Shown in pieces: positions 34,567 to 45,689 of a stretch of 64,000 nucleotides of DNA. Every line of letters begins with the position of its first letter. The first letter of the stretch is position 1. The notes beneath the pieces are model-generated. The model saw only the letters and a program-made list of their open reading frames with translations, had not been told where the DNA came from and did no database searches. The translations under genes and the position numbers were made by a program. Location: positions 78,450,866 to 78,514,865 of the forward strand of contig NC_060252.1 in assembly GCF_921293095.1 (NCBI RefSeq), given 5' to 3'. The DNA is from Ischnura elegans (lineage: Eukaryota > Arthropoda > Insecta > Odonata > Coenagrionidae).

Positions 34567-34835
34567 CAGTGACGTAACTAGGAATGTGCTTTGGGGGGGA
34601 TGGGATAGCCTGGGGTAGCGACCTCCCCCCCACCAGGCAACTTTTTCGGGAAAATGTTTGAAAAATTACATGCCTGGATATACATTTTTCATTATTTTGG
34701 CGCTAAAAAGTTAACTTTAAGCAGATGAAGCTATTTAAGTTCAAAACTAGACAACAGTTTTTAACAACTTTTTTATTTCTCAGAGGCTTTGAGAGGGATC
34801 TATCCCCTCATCCCCCCCACATAGTTACGCCGCTT
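34567..34835 (+). mobile_element. hAT-like MITE, family C, in a SINE tail
   Basis: The left end is CAGTGACGTAACTAGG and the right end is CCCACATAGTTACGCCGCT. The inside resembles 18316-18545. The target duplication cannot be read because the left flank is the SINE's A-rich tail. Confidence 0.6.
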
Positions 34836-35449
34836 TACACCATAATAATCATAAAAAAACATATCATGATTCCTCTGTATATTTTAAATGCGTCATTTGT
34901 TCTTCAATCGTTGAAATACAATTGTGATAAACCGTTGGATTGTCCCCATGCTATTTCATTTTAAAAGATATCGATAAACAGACACAAATAAGAAGAAATA
35001 CGTGGAACTACAGTGGGTTGTCTAATTGCAATATATTTCACAATGGTTTTCAAAAAACAGATTGCCCCTTGCAATAGTCTCAGCAATCTCCAAAGCTGCA
35101 TACCTGAGTCACCTGAAAAAAGTCCCAAATTGACCACTTTGAAAATACAATTCGGCAAACTAAATTTCCAGCCAAAAGCGGTATTGGGTTTACGATATTG
35201 GCGTTCATTAGAAATAACATAAAAAATGCAGTATAGGCGATCAGTAAGCGTGGACGTTAATAATTTTTTATTCATCCCCACAGAAATTATCCTAGCAACC
35301 ATTGCAGTCAAAATCCATTAAGTATCGGCCATAGCAACACTCTTTGAAAAATTGTAGAAGGTAGAATTAGGGGTTTCCTATTGAATGGAAATTATACAAA
35401 CCCGAAGCGTAAGGTGATAAAAAATAATCATCCCCATATAATGTAAAGG

Positions 35450-35660
35450 TGAACAAAAGTTGGCTCGAAAAATATTTAATGACGATTCTGAGCAAGAACC
35501 AAGAAAGTATTATGCTTAAAAATGCTGTTAAGGTTTCTTTTTTACAGCTCAGTGAAATAGTGGCCACAAATTTTCCACAAATATTAAGTTGGAAAGATTT
35601 TTAAATGAAATGAATAACATGAGTGAATTAATGTTGACGCGGCCAGATTGTGCAGACCAA
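35450..35660 (+). repeat. dispersed repeat, copy 2 (see 33005)
   Basis: It is collinear with 33005-33235 across about 200 bases with many differences. Confidence 0.5.
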
Positions 35661-35669
35661 AATAAAGAC

Positions 35670-38530
35670 ATAGTTAATAGTTTTAATATATTTATAATTA
35701 ATAAAGGAATTTTTCAATAATTGCATACATTATGACCTTCATTTTCGCAGACCGAATGAAGACAAACGTTGACAGCAAATTATAGATTCACATATTCGAA
35801 AGCCGAATACGAATATGGCCGAGCTGCAGAATTCGAATGAGGGTCTTGGATTACAAAATATCGGATGTGAAAAATAAATTTTTATTCCTACGTAAAAGGC
35901 CCCAAGTCGCCTAAATAGGATTATGATGCAATTGTTACGTTACTAGTGAGTAACATTAGATAAATATTATGCATATTTGTTGGGAGCGTTTTGATTACAT
36001 ATCTCAATATTTAACATGGTATTCGTGTCTTTATACTGCTATACGTTACATGTGCAGATTGAGTAAGCTGACAGAAATATCAAAAACAGACTTTCAAAGA
36101 GAATTGATTATTGCGTCAAATTTTAGCCCATAATGCAGTTATTTCGGATTTAAAAGCAATTCGACATCTTTTAAAATATTTTTTCCAGTTTTCCGAGCAA
36201 ATACAAGCTAAACCGTAACGAGTGCTGAGTAGTGTTGAGGTGTACTTGGAAGCAAGATAGAAACAACTGCAGAATATTTGTTTTCATCAGTTCACTCGAT
36301 AATATTTCATGTCTTAACCTTGGAGAATACTAATGTATTAGGTAATGAATTAAATAATTGAATCTCCACCACTACATACATTTACCTAAAGATAATACTA
36401 AATTTATTGAAACCGGTCGTGAAATGAAAGTATCGTGAAAAATTGCCAATAACTGAATTTACTGATAGAGCATATTTACGATTAATTCTACTATCCTTTC
36501 ATTAGACTAGATTTTAAGTAAGATTTTCCACTAAGTAAAGCCGCGGGATATTTATTATGAACTCAGTATTTCTATTATAAGACTAATCAATATCATTGTT
36601 ATCTACTGTTAACCATTGCCTTAATTTTTCTTTCAGTGGAATTAATTACATTCCTCTATTCCCTGCCAATTACACTGTAAGCCAGAGGAATTTTTTTATC
36701 GTATTCCGACAGAAAAATTAAGGGTTAAAACATTAAAATAAATACAAATAGATATTTTTTTAAACTTATCCATTACTGAAAAACTTTTAAAATAATTCCT
36801 TTTGCGGAAGGCATTATAGATTTAAGCTCTTCAATGACTGAAAACCAATTTTCCTAAGTGCAGGGATTTCCCGGACGCCAGGAACCATATCTGAGAGATG
36901 ATAAATCTCCCTTCTAGCGGCATTTAAATAAATTGTTTGCACAAGTATTTATCTGAATTGGAGCCCATAAATTTCCGAGCGTAATTATTTTATTAATTAG
37001 TAAATGCTGGACTCAATATTTTAAACCTTAAGTTCTTTGAAATGTGTACACCGTACTGATTAAAGAATTTTTAACCTGAAACTAAATAATATCTGCAAGT
37101 GTTGTCTGAAAGCTTTCCTTAATCATTATCAATGCATACATTAATCACAATCCAAATGAACTGTAATCAGACGGTTAAATTTTTTATGAGGAAAAAACAT
37201 GTAGGCTTTAGAGAAGCTTCAGCGTAATATAGTGACTAGATTTGCATCACCGATTACCGATTGGTTTTGTCACTCAACTCACCTTCTAACGATACTGTTC
37301 ACTAGTTCGAGCGGATTGCGCGACTGCACACAATAGCAATTATTTTCAATTGATATCGTTCAATAATTCTCGATGCTATAAAAACAATGAAAAGAAAATT
37401 CAGGTAGGCACTTATTTTAACCAATGGCTGATATCTTCACGCACAGCTAAACTTCTACCTATGCCACTTTAAAATCTCCTCATCGTAAATTATGGCGAAA
37501 ATAAGACACTCTTTGAAGTAGCTCTTACTTAGTCTCAGTTGACTGTAATTATCTTTCCAGTAATCGAACACTGTAACTTAGAAAATAATGGGTATGAAGA
37601 ACTGTGTCCAACCCTAACTTGCATCAATCAATCAATCGCGAAGAAAAAATTGCTAAAACTTCCGAAATTACGTAGGAAGTTTTCGAGTTTACAAAATTGG
37701 TCCTTATTTACATTGTTTGGATGGAGATAACATAGTCTGTAAAACCACATTCCCAATAGACCTCACCCTTCTACGTTCCTCATGTCTGTCGAATTTCTAT
37801 GTTTTCTCTCACACATAAACAGAATTACGCCATACGATCGATTATAAACAAGACTAATTCTAAAAATTAAAGAAAAGGAGGTGAACTAAGAATCCTCTCA
37901 TTTTCAAAGGAGCTCATATATGAAATGATGAAATTATTGGGTTTGTTGATCAACTTTTCGATCATTAATAATTAATTTTTTCGCACGCTATGTGGATAAT
38001 AAAGAACATAATCTTAGTACCATAGAAACCCAAAATATCCGACATATCATTTATTTATTCTCAATGACTAAATATATCAATTCAAGCATGAACTGATTCA
38101 AAGAGCGCAGAATTTTCACCTGACTGAATCTGAAATACTTCCTTTAAGATTAAAGATTAAAAATAAATTCAGACAAATTCAAAAGATCAAAGTAAAAATA
38201 TTGTGCAATGTTCGAAAAATTTAAAGAGGGATTGTATACCACTATTTATCCGGCTTTTTCACCTGAACGAAAGGACAGATCAGACCACTCATAAGTACTT
38301 TGCCAAATAATTTCTTCCACGGACTTATACGGAATTATAAATGGCTAACATTTCCAATTGGCGTATGTTTCTGGAATTGGACTTTTAACTTTAAAATTTA
38401 ATCAACAGGATTATCTGACACAGTCGCCATGCTAATTAACTGTTTGAATATGATTTTTAAAATTCTGATTCGTATTGAACTCAATGAAATTAAATAAATG
38501 CACTGAATAGTAGAGGCCTTCACGTTGTAG
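35670..38530. other. AT-rich stretch without a supported gene
   Basis: There are no frames above 63 codons, and no repeat or RNA gene I can bound. Confidence 0.5.
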
Positions 38531-38542
38531 AAATCCATCTTA

Positions 38543-38708
38543 CTGATTTGTGAATGAAAAACCTTGCTGTTTCTACAATTTGGAACTTTATTTTCCTGAC
38601 TAGTTTCGATCCTGCTAGTCCTATGAATATGATACAGTGTATCGAAACTAGTCAGGAAAATAAAGTTCCAAATTGCAGAAACAGCAAAGTTTTTCATTCA
38701 CAAATCAG
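38543..38708. repeat. foldback of a Penelope-like tail, 68-bp arms
   Basis: 38543-38610 is the reverse complement of 38641-38708 with only a few differences, around a 30-base loop. The right arm reads ATCGAAACTAGTCAGG, then AATAAAG and ends GCAAAGTTTTTCATTC. This order (GAAAC, AATAAA, AAAG-GTTTTTCATT) parallels the tail of the Penelope element at 20335-20387. A third partial copy (GATTTG-GAATGAAAAACTTT) follows at 38721-38745. No coding body lies between the arms. Confidence 0.7.
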
Positions 38709-38947
38709 GAAATTTTAATTTCCTGATTTGCGAATGAAAAACTTTATGTTTAAAAACAAGTTAGCATTCCAAGTCCACTTACTCATGATGGATTAATTTC
38801 CAACGGATGGATTAGTTTCACGCTTTCGCCTTTCCAGATTCCTGAAGAAAACTCATCGCAGCATGAAATATCATCGTTACCTAATACTAAGAGAGAGAAA
38901 GACAGAGCTGTCGAAATGAATGTAGTCACAACTATATCAGAATTGCG

Positions 38948-38953
38948 TTTTAT
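38948..38953 (-). promoter_or_regulatory. candidate poly(A) signal of the second His-rich gene
   Basis: It reads AATAAA on the minus strand, about 170 bases past the stop codon at 39121. It is the closest hexamer of that kind downstream of the gene. Confidence 0.4.
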
Positions 38954-39120
38954 TTTATCACTCAACAAAAATAACGAGATTAGTCATGAACAAGGAGAAA
39001 GATTAATAAATAAATTAAATTTGTATTATAGAGTTGCAACATGAAATTTAGGTAGCGACGGTCTAAGCTGCCGGAACCCTGATGAAAAAACAGAAGGAAT
39101 GGTGCCTCATTGGAAGGTGC

Positions 39121-39705
39121 TCAGAAGAACCCGTGGTGCCCACCACCGCCACTGCTGCTGTGGTGCTCGGAATGGTGCCCGCCGTGGTGGTCGGAGGAAT
39201 GTTCGCCGATGCCGTGGTGTTCGTATCCGTGGTGCTCAGCGCCACCTCCTCCTTCGTGGTGCGAGCCGCCGTAATCGTGCTGTCGCCTCCTCCTGTTGTG
39301 GTGGTGTCCTCCGTGGTGGTCATCGCCCTCCTGGTAAGTGGTCTTGTGCTGGTGAGCGGCCGCTTCCTCCCCACCCTTGGCGCTTCCGAAGGCCGAGTGC
39401 TGCTCGTATCCGTACGAGTCTCCGTCCTTCTTGTGGAAGCTGTCGAACGCCTTGTACCCCTTGTCTCCCTTGTGCGATTTGGACTTGAAGAACCCCTGGT
39501 CGCCTCCGCCACCGCCGGAGCTGTGGCCCGTGCCGGCGGCAGAGAGGTCATCCGGAGCGAACACGGAGACCTCCCACAGGTTGGACCCAATGATGGCAGA
39601 GTCTTCCACGCCCGAAACGTCTCTCCAAGCCGGGCTGGCGCCGCCGAGGTTCGCAAACAAGAATACGCCGCCGAGGGCGCACAGTAGTACCTTAGAGGCC
39701 AGCAT
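39121..39705 (-). CDS. secreted His/Gly-rich protein (194 residues)
   Basis: The frame stays open farther upstream, but the start at 39703-39705 is preferred. It begins MLASKVLLCALGGVFLFANL, a clear signal peptide with likely cleavage after GGA (about residue 23), and it lies about 60 bases below a TATA-like box. The mature part has a short hydrophobic block (residues 43-56, LWEVSVFAPDDLSA), then KSHKGDKGYKAFDSFHKKDG, then His/Gly/Ser-rich repeats (HHGGHHH, EHHG, SDHHGGHHSEHH). An Arg run, NRRRR at 137-141, could be a furin-type cleavage site. The Trp-Val...Asp-Leu block and the composition suggest common descent with the protein at 8454-9314. It is probably extracellular or cuticular and metal-binding; that is inference. 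Confidence 0.8.
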   Translation of the reverse strand: MLASKVLLCALGGVFLFANLGGASPAWRDVSGVEDSAIIGSNLWEVSVFAPDDLSAAGTGHSSGGGGGDQGFFKSKSHKGDKGYKAFDSFHKKDGDSYGYEQHSAFGSAKGGEEAAAHQHKTTYQEGDDHHGGHHHNRRRRQHDYGGSHHEGGGGAEHHGYEHHGIGEHSSDHHGGHHSEHHSSSGGGGHHGFF

Positions 39706-39763
39706 GTTCGTCGACGCGTCTGGACAACTGTGTAGACGATGTCCGCGAACGAAATAGACAGGT

Positions 39764-39770
39764 CTATATA
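39764..39770 (-). promoter_or_regulatory. TATA-like box of the second His-rich gene
   Basis: The minus strand reads CCTTATATAGACC. TATATAG starts at 39770, which would place transcription start near 39730-39740. An ACAGTTG initiator-like motif lies at about 39730. The leader would be about 25-35 bases long. Confidence 0.55.
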
Positions 39771-40255
39771 AGGTCCTCCCCACCGCTTTTGCGGATGGCG
39801 CCATGTTGGTAGGAGGGCGATCGGGGCTCAATTCTTTCGGTGCAATCCGCTTCCCCCCCACACCTTTCGTCTTCGCCGGGATTTTTCTTTCGCCTTGAGC
39901 CGTCACGCTCCTCCGATCCCATTGCCTGCTGTTTTTTGTGTCTGCTCCATTCCTCCTCTTTCCCCATAACCTCTTCTCTTCCGGAAATGCCTATGGGGAA
40001 GGTTGGGACTCAATAGATCGTTCGTACGTTGAACCCACTGAATTCAGTACGATGGAATGACGATCGCTACAACCCACCCACATGAGGATTTGAAGCCAGG
40101 CTGAACCCAATCCGGTTCCTCAAAACATGGCCGAATTCCTAAATACGTTTATCAAATAGGGAAGATGCGCTAAATTTAAATGTCATAATAGTGCTTTTTG
40201 AAGAACTTAATTTGTCTTAAGGCGACCAATTGGTCTATAATCCATGCATTTCCAT

Positions 40256-40690
40256 CAGGGGTAGCCGGGGGTGATTGGGGGTCCTCGGCTTGGCCTCATG
40301 ATGGGGGATGACCTCCTTACCGAGGTATTCGGAGGTCCTCCGGAATATTTTAGGAAATTGCATGCCCGGACATGGATTTTGACGCCATTTTGACTCTTAA
40401 AACCTAGATTAAAGATAATAGAAATAGCAATCCGTAAGAAAACATACTATGAAAAGTGAGAATTTTACAGTTTATACAGATAATTTATAATGATTCTATT
40501 TCTTATTTAGTGAATTCGTTCAATGAGGAACTTGCATGGGTCGTAGATTGCTCTAAAAACTATTTTGAATAAGTCAAATGGATACATTAGCTCGCAAAAA
40601 TACCTTCAGTTTCTCCATTCAACATCAAAAGAAATAAAAAAATTGCATTTAAAATCGAGAAAAATTTCTCTGAGCCGACCACTGCGCGAA
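40256..40690 (+). mobile_element. hAT-like element, family B, left part
   Basis: It starts CAGGGGTAGCCGGGGGTGAT and follows the minus strand of 6197-5673 for about 270 bases (TCGGAGGTCCT, TTTTGACGCCATT, TTTAGTGAATT). Its far end cannot be placed, because an inverted-repeat-bounded segment starts near 40700. Confidence 0.55.
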
Positions 40691-40718
40691 GACACCCGAG
40701 CGTTGCCGAGGCCAGGCG

Positions 40719-42426
40719 TGACGTCATAGGTGCCTAAACAACCGTAGGGAGTAGGGAAATACGCTGAGCGCATGGTGTAAAATTTGTTTTGAGGGAGTAT
40801 TTAGCCGCTCATCGTCACTTTATTTTGTTCTGTTATTCTTGGGAAAGTTTTCCTATTGCTATTGTGCCTAGATTATTACTTGGGATATTAATAATGCGGC
40901 ATCGGGATGATGAAGTACAAGCGTTTCACTTCGTATGTTTTAGTGATCAGAAAAATGGATGATAACGTTGCCACTCGTTCGAATAGTACACCTGAAATTC
41001 ATCTACGTCTACATAATACCCCGCAAGCCGCCTAAAAGGCGTGTGGCATGGGGTGTTAGGACACCAGCCTTTTTTTAGGACACCAAAAATTGATGCCACG
41101 ACCCTCATGGAATTTGTTAAGACAAATTATTGCTATACGTCGGCGGCAAATCGAGTTGTAAAAGAAACTTGTAATACTGGAGGATAACGATCGTAAGCTG
41201 TTCTGTTGACATTAGAGTAAGCTGTGCTGTTGAATTTGGCAACGCCGGATTAACGGAGAAGGTAGTCCTATCCGCCCTACGGTACGAATTCACAGCAAAA
41301 CAGTCTGCACACAATCCACATGTGAGATCGCGAATCGGTTCCGCTGCCAACACACACACAAGCTACAACCTATTTCAATAATATACGTAAATCCATAAAC
41401 AATATACTAGCATATACCATAATAATATAGTGGGAAATAGGCAAATACTCTTATCAAAAACTGGATGCCACTATCACATTCTTATATTCATCACGTACAA
41501 CATACAATAACAGAACTCGTTATGATGAATACAACTATTTATTCACTGATTTAAACCCTTAAATTATCCCACACAAGTGACACAGGTGACATTTCTCACT
41601 ACTATTCGTTGAAATAATGGAATAACAAACTTCACACACAGTTTTTATTTCAATAGCGTGATCGTGAAATGTCATATCTACGGTGAACAACGGAGATTAG
41701 CACGCCACTGACAATTTTTACACTACTGTTAGACATTTATCGATAGCGTATAGTAGCACTTTTTACAATTCAATCACGATGGAACACTGATAACTCATGG
41801 CCGATATTTTTCAACCTTGTCAAACTTTGTGCATTACAACCACTGGCACTGTGATTATTAGCAGTAGCTTAACGGGAGATGTCACGTTGGAAATAACACT
41901 ATTTTGGCACAAAAATGTTCCTAGATGTCTCCAATCAGCGAGCAAAAGTTGCATTGACTGGAATTCACCTCATAATACAAGCACAGACAGTCCTAAACGA
42001 CGAATTCTCCGGTACCTACGAATAAACGGATGAAGTTATTGTATATAAAAGCTAAGCGGACATTAGTAAACATCAAAATCGTTCTAATTACATACTTAAA
42101 TGAATGATATGCCGTCGATAACATCAACTTACAATTAACGTATCCCCTTTCCAATGGCCGTGGCTCAGACTCCTACAACGATGTTATTTAGGTATTATCA
42201 AATTTTTGGTTTAACTGCTCCAGTTTTATATTTTATGCCCTTACTCAGATATTAATATTATAAATAATGCAAAACACGAGGGCTTCCTAGCCTCTATCGT
42301 CGGATATTTATCTTTAAATATAAAATATTCAACACGTCTAACAAACGAAGCTCTCACAACTGCTGGCAACTACTACAAACAATCACAACAATAGCTTCGC
42401 GTGATGTTTAGGCACCTTTGACGTCA
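40719..42426. mobile_element. possible DNA transposon, 1.7 kb, 22-bp inverted ends
   Basis: TGACGTCATAGGTGCCTAAA at 40719 is mirrored at 42405-42426 with one mismatch over 22 bases. Weaker inverted likeness (CCGAGGC against CCTCGA) continues outside. No transposase-like frame lies between. The ends are not those of hAT or Transib, and no target duplication is clear, so class and true borders are open. Confidence 0.4.
40995..41070 (+). repeat. short dispersed repeat core
   Basis: It reads CATCTACGTCTACATAATAC, then CCGCAAGCCGCC and GTGTGGCATGGGGTG. This pattern is familiar from dispersed repeats in many insect genomes. Its parent element is not known to me. Confidence 0.4.
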
Positions 42427-42441
42427 TCGAGGCTTCGTCGG

Positions 42442-43105
42442 CAGTGGCTTGGGGGGTGAGGGAGTTTTTCCCGCGCTTTAAAATTCGTAATATTTATCAT
42501 TAAATATCTCGCGAAGGAAAACTCAGATTTACATGCGGTTTTCTTTGTTGTATTCAGAAAATAATTTTCTGTCCGCCTATGAAATAAAAAAAATTCATGC
42601 AAGTTCCCCATTGCACTGAAATCTAAAAAAAACTTAAAAAAACCTTTTCGAATAACCCTTTCAAAAAGCATCAGGTTCTCTTTTTTCTTCTGACTACTTA
42701 GAGTTTTCTCCTGATTTTTAATGAGAATTTCACAGTTTATGAAGTTGAATAATGTATAAGGATTCTATTTTCTATTCAGTGAATTTGTTAAACGGCACTG
42801 AAATCTTTTTTTTTTTTATATTTCAAATAACCCTTTCAAAAAAGCTTTAAGCTCTCTTTTTCTTCTAATACTTTATCTTATTTATTTTCAAGCAATCTTA
42901 CATGACTTACAGTTAGTATGCTTTGAATAAAGCAACTAATGAAAACGTATTATTTTATAATAGAAAAATAACTTTCGTTCAAGTAATCTTAGCCTTTTTT
43001 ATTACACTTTTCATACACGCTTCACAGACGCGAGCGTTGTGGCGGCTCCCTATGCTCGGGGCCCTCGGCGATCGCCGACCATCCAATCTGGCCAGAACGC
43101 CCCTG
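42442..43105 (-). mobile_element. hAT-like element, family B related, decayed
   Basis: Read on the minus strand it starts CAGGGGCGTTCTGGCCAG at 43105, like the left end at 46604. Its inner part repeats a TTCAGTGCAA-preceded A/T-rich segment with GGTTATTCGAAAAGG that also occurs at 46830-46910. At the other end CAGTGGCTTGGGGGG may be the second terminus. The flanks do not match, so this border is unsure. Confidence 0.5.
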
Positions 43106-43134
43106 ATTTCCACGTAGCGGACAAGGGGAAAGAT

Positions 43135-43850
43135 AAAGGAAGCCCGACTCCTTCCCGCAAAAGCTTGATTAATATTTCCACATGGGGAGCATTTTAGCCA
43201 GATTTCAAAAATGTCCGCAGTGCGGCGATGAATAACGAGGGATTTCAATAAACCTGGTATATGAACGCATATTTTTCATTTATTGCAAAATGCATTCAAA
43301 ACATTTTTGCATAAAAATATCTATTTTTTATTTTATTCTCATGTCACTATGTCTATTGTAATGATTTGTAAAGGGACATCAGACCGCATTATAGTTACGT
43401 ATTATTATAATTAAATGCACGTTGGGTGAAAACATACGTAGCCGAATGAAGAACCCTCTTTTATAATATCAAGGAGACTGCAAAGAGGAGGCTCAATTCC
43501 ATCCCGTTAAAGTCTGATTTCTGTTGCCACTTCGGTCGCATTTTAATCGGTTTTCAAAAATGTCCGCGGCGCGGTGATGAGGGCAATGCGATCCACTCTT
43601 TTCCAATATTTTGCAGAAAAATGTTTGCAATTGCGAGTAATAGCATTGAAAGGTTATGAATTTGATAGATTGCACCATCATGTAGGTATATTAAAATCGG
43701 TTTACACCCCTAATCATACTTAATTTCCGCGTAAAGCTCGGACCAATTTAGCCGTCAGCGACGCGAGTGGCGACTTTTGTAAACCTATTTAAATGCGCGG
43801 TGGGTGACAACACATTTAGAGGCACACTTTAGGATCCTTTTTATAATATT
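43135..43850 (+). repeat. two tandem copies of a 350-400-bp repeat
   Basis: Both 43135-43471 and 43472-43850 contain TTTCAAAAATGTCCGC followed by GCGG-GATGA, and an AAATGC-CG-TGGGTGA end. The second unit is the closer match to 31576-32165 and lacks the SINE found there. Confidence 0.65.
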
Positions 43851-44049
43851 CAATAAATTTCATGGGAGCGGAGGTCGTTCCCAAGATGGCCAGATGCGCA
43901 ATTCTTGCCATCACCTCGTGGAGGGGGGGCTCAGAGGGAGGGGGCATAGTTATTTTATCGTATTGAGTTCTGTAGTTGAACAATTCGCACCCACCGCACC
44001 AAGCCTTCTTCCACCGCCAAGTCCTTCCACCGACCGGCCGCCTTCCCAT

Positions 44050-44700
44050 CCTCCGCCCCCGGTGACAGCCGTTGCCGCGATACCACTTCCAAGTTTTCAC
44101 TCGGAGAAATAGGTTTGTCATTGTTGTTTTTTGATCATTATTTCTCTTTCGGCCAACTTTTATTTTGTCGGTTTCCAGACGGCCTGCAATTATTCCTTTG
44201 TCTTCTCCGTGCCTCGAAAATACCGAATTCCCCCTCGCCCATAACAAACCCCACCCGCTCGTAATCGCGTTTCCGGGCGCGGTGGCCGAAATACGAAACT
44301 ATTTCTGCGTTTGGGCGACCAATTCTGTTTTTATTAGTAAACCGCAGAGGGAGAAAAAAATTCTTGGCGTCATCAGAGGCTTTCGTAAGGGAAAAGTCTT
44401 ACGATTTCGGATTAGACGAATTTTCATGCAACACACGATTGGTTGCTCTCTGTTTTTTGTAATCTTCGACGTAGTTTGGCGAAAATTTTGGCCGCGCTAG
44501 GAAACCACGAGTCAAAATTTTACTGGCTGACGGAGAGTCCTTCTTGGCGTTTTTTATGCTGAGAATAGAAACGGGGGAAAAAGTTACCATGCAATTTTGT
44601 GCGAAGTCATTAAGCCGAATGGTTTGTGCAACTCCCTCTTATTTTCTCTCTCTCTCACCCGATGGTGAGCGAGAGAAAAGTGATCAATAATTCACATGCA
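44050..44700. other. GC-richer stretch without a supported gene
   Basis: It contains CpG-rich words (TCGCGTTTCCGGGCGCGGTG) and several open frames on both strands, none with a domain. It may be a former promoter or an untranslated exon. Nothing in the sequence decides this. Confidence 0.3.
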
Positions 44701-44811
44701 ATTGATCTCACCGTACAACTCATCTTAGAATAAATTTTATGGGATTACAATGTTAACCGACGAGGTGTTAGCAAGTTATTTTCAAAAATGTTCGTATTTT
44801 TGCGCAGCATA

Positions 44812-45387
44812 ACCACCATATAAAAGCCACTCTTTAACCATCAAGTGCTTAAAATAATTATTTCTTTCAATGCATTAAATTTCAGTGTATTTATACTTGG
44901 TTGACATAGGATTAAGGATATTTATTTCTATTTAAAAACTGCCGATCATATTTTACCACCATACAAAAGCCACTCTTTAACCATCAAGTGCTTAAAATAA
45001 TTATTTCTTTTAATGCATTAAATTTCAGAGTATTTATACTTGGTTGACATAGGATTAAGGATATTTATTTCTATTTAAAAACTACCGATCATATTTTACC
45101 ACCATATAAAAGCCACTCTTTAACCATCAAGTGCTTAAAATAATTATTTCTTTCAATGCATTAAATTTCAGTGTATTTATACTTGGTTGACATAGGATTA
45201 AGGATATTTATTTCTATTTAAAAACTGCCGATCATATTTTACCACCATACAAAAGCCACTCTTTTACCATCAAGTGCTTAAAATAATTATTTCTTTCAAT
45301 GCATTAAATTTCAGTGTATTTATACTTGGTTGACATAGCTAGGATTAAGGATATTTATTTCTATTTAAAAACTGCCGATCATATTTT
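44812..45387 (+). repeat. satellite: four tandem copies of a 143-bp unit
   Basis: Units start at 44812, 44955, 45098 and 45241, each with ACCACCATA. The first three are exactly 143 bp and differ by only a few bases. The fourth is 147 bp because TAGC is doubled after GACA. The unit is AT-rich and non-coding. The low divergence indicates recent expansion or homogenisation. Confidence 0.9.
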
Positions 45388-45439
45388 ACCCCTAGCAGCT
45401 TTCACACGAAGAGTTTCAAGGCAAAGGGAGAGTGTATGA

Positions 45440-45689
45440 CAGTGGCGTAGCCAGGGGGGTCCGTCCGTCCCCCCAAAATGTAATGACACAATTATTTTTC
45501 TCCATAAAAGATAACAAAATATTGAAAAATCATGAATTTACAAAATATTTTTTAACAAATGAAGTTTTTTCGATTATGAAAAGCATTAAAATTAGTTCAA
45601 AACCTCCTATGTATTTTGTACCCTGTTTTTCAAAAAATTTCCCCCCTGATTTTGGACCCCCCCGAACGAAATTCCTGGCTACGCCACTG
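45440..45689 (-). mobile_element. hAT-like MITE, family A (250 bp)
   Basis: It has ends CAGTGGCGTAGCCAGG and CCTGGCTACGCCACTG, perfect inverted repeats of 16 bp. Read on the minus strand it matches 14024-14275 along its whole length, including TTTCGTTCGGGGGGG and AAATATTTTGTAAATTCATG. The target duplication is unclear. It sits 50 bases past the 143-bp satellite. Confidence 0.75.

Noticed and set aside
39082-39687. 201-codon plus-strand open frame
   Set aside because: It is antisense to the second His-rich gene, the same artefact as at 8.3-9.2 kb.
44812-45387. CRISPR-like regular repeats
   Set aside because: The units are contiguous 143-bp tandem copies with no unique spacers, in an animal genome; this is a satellite.
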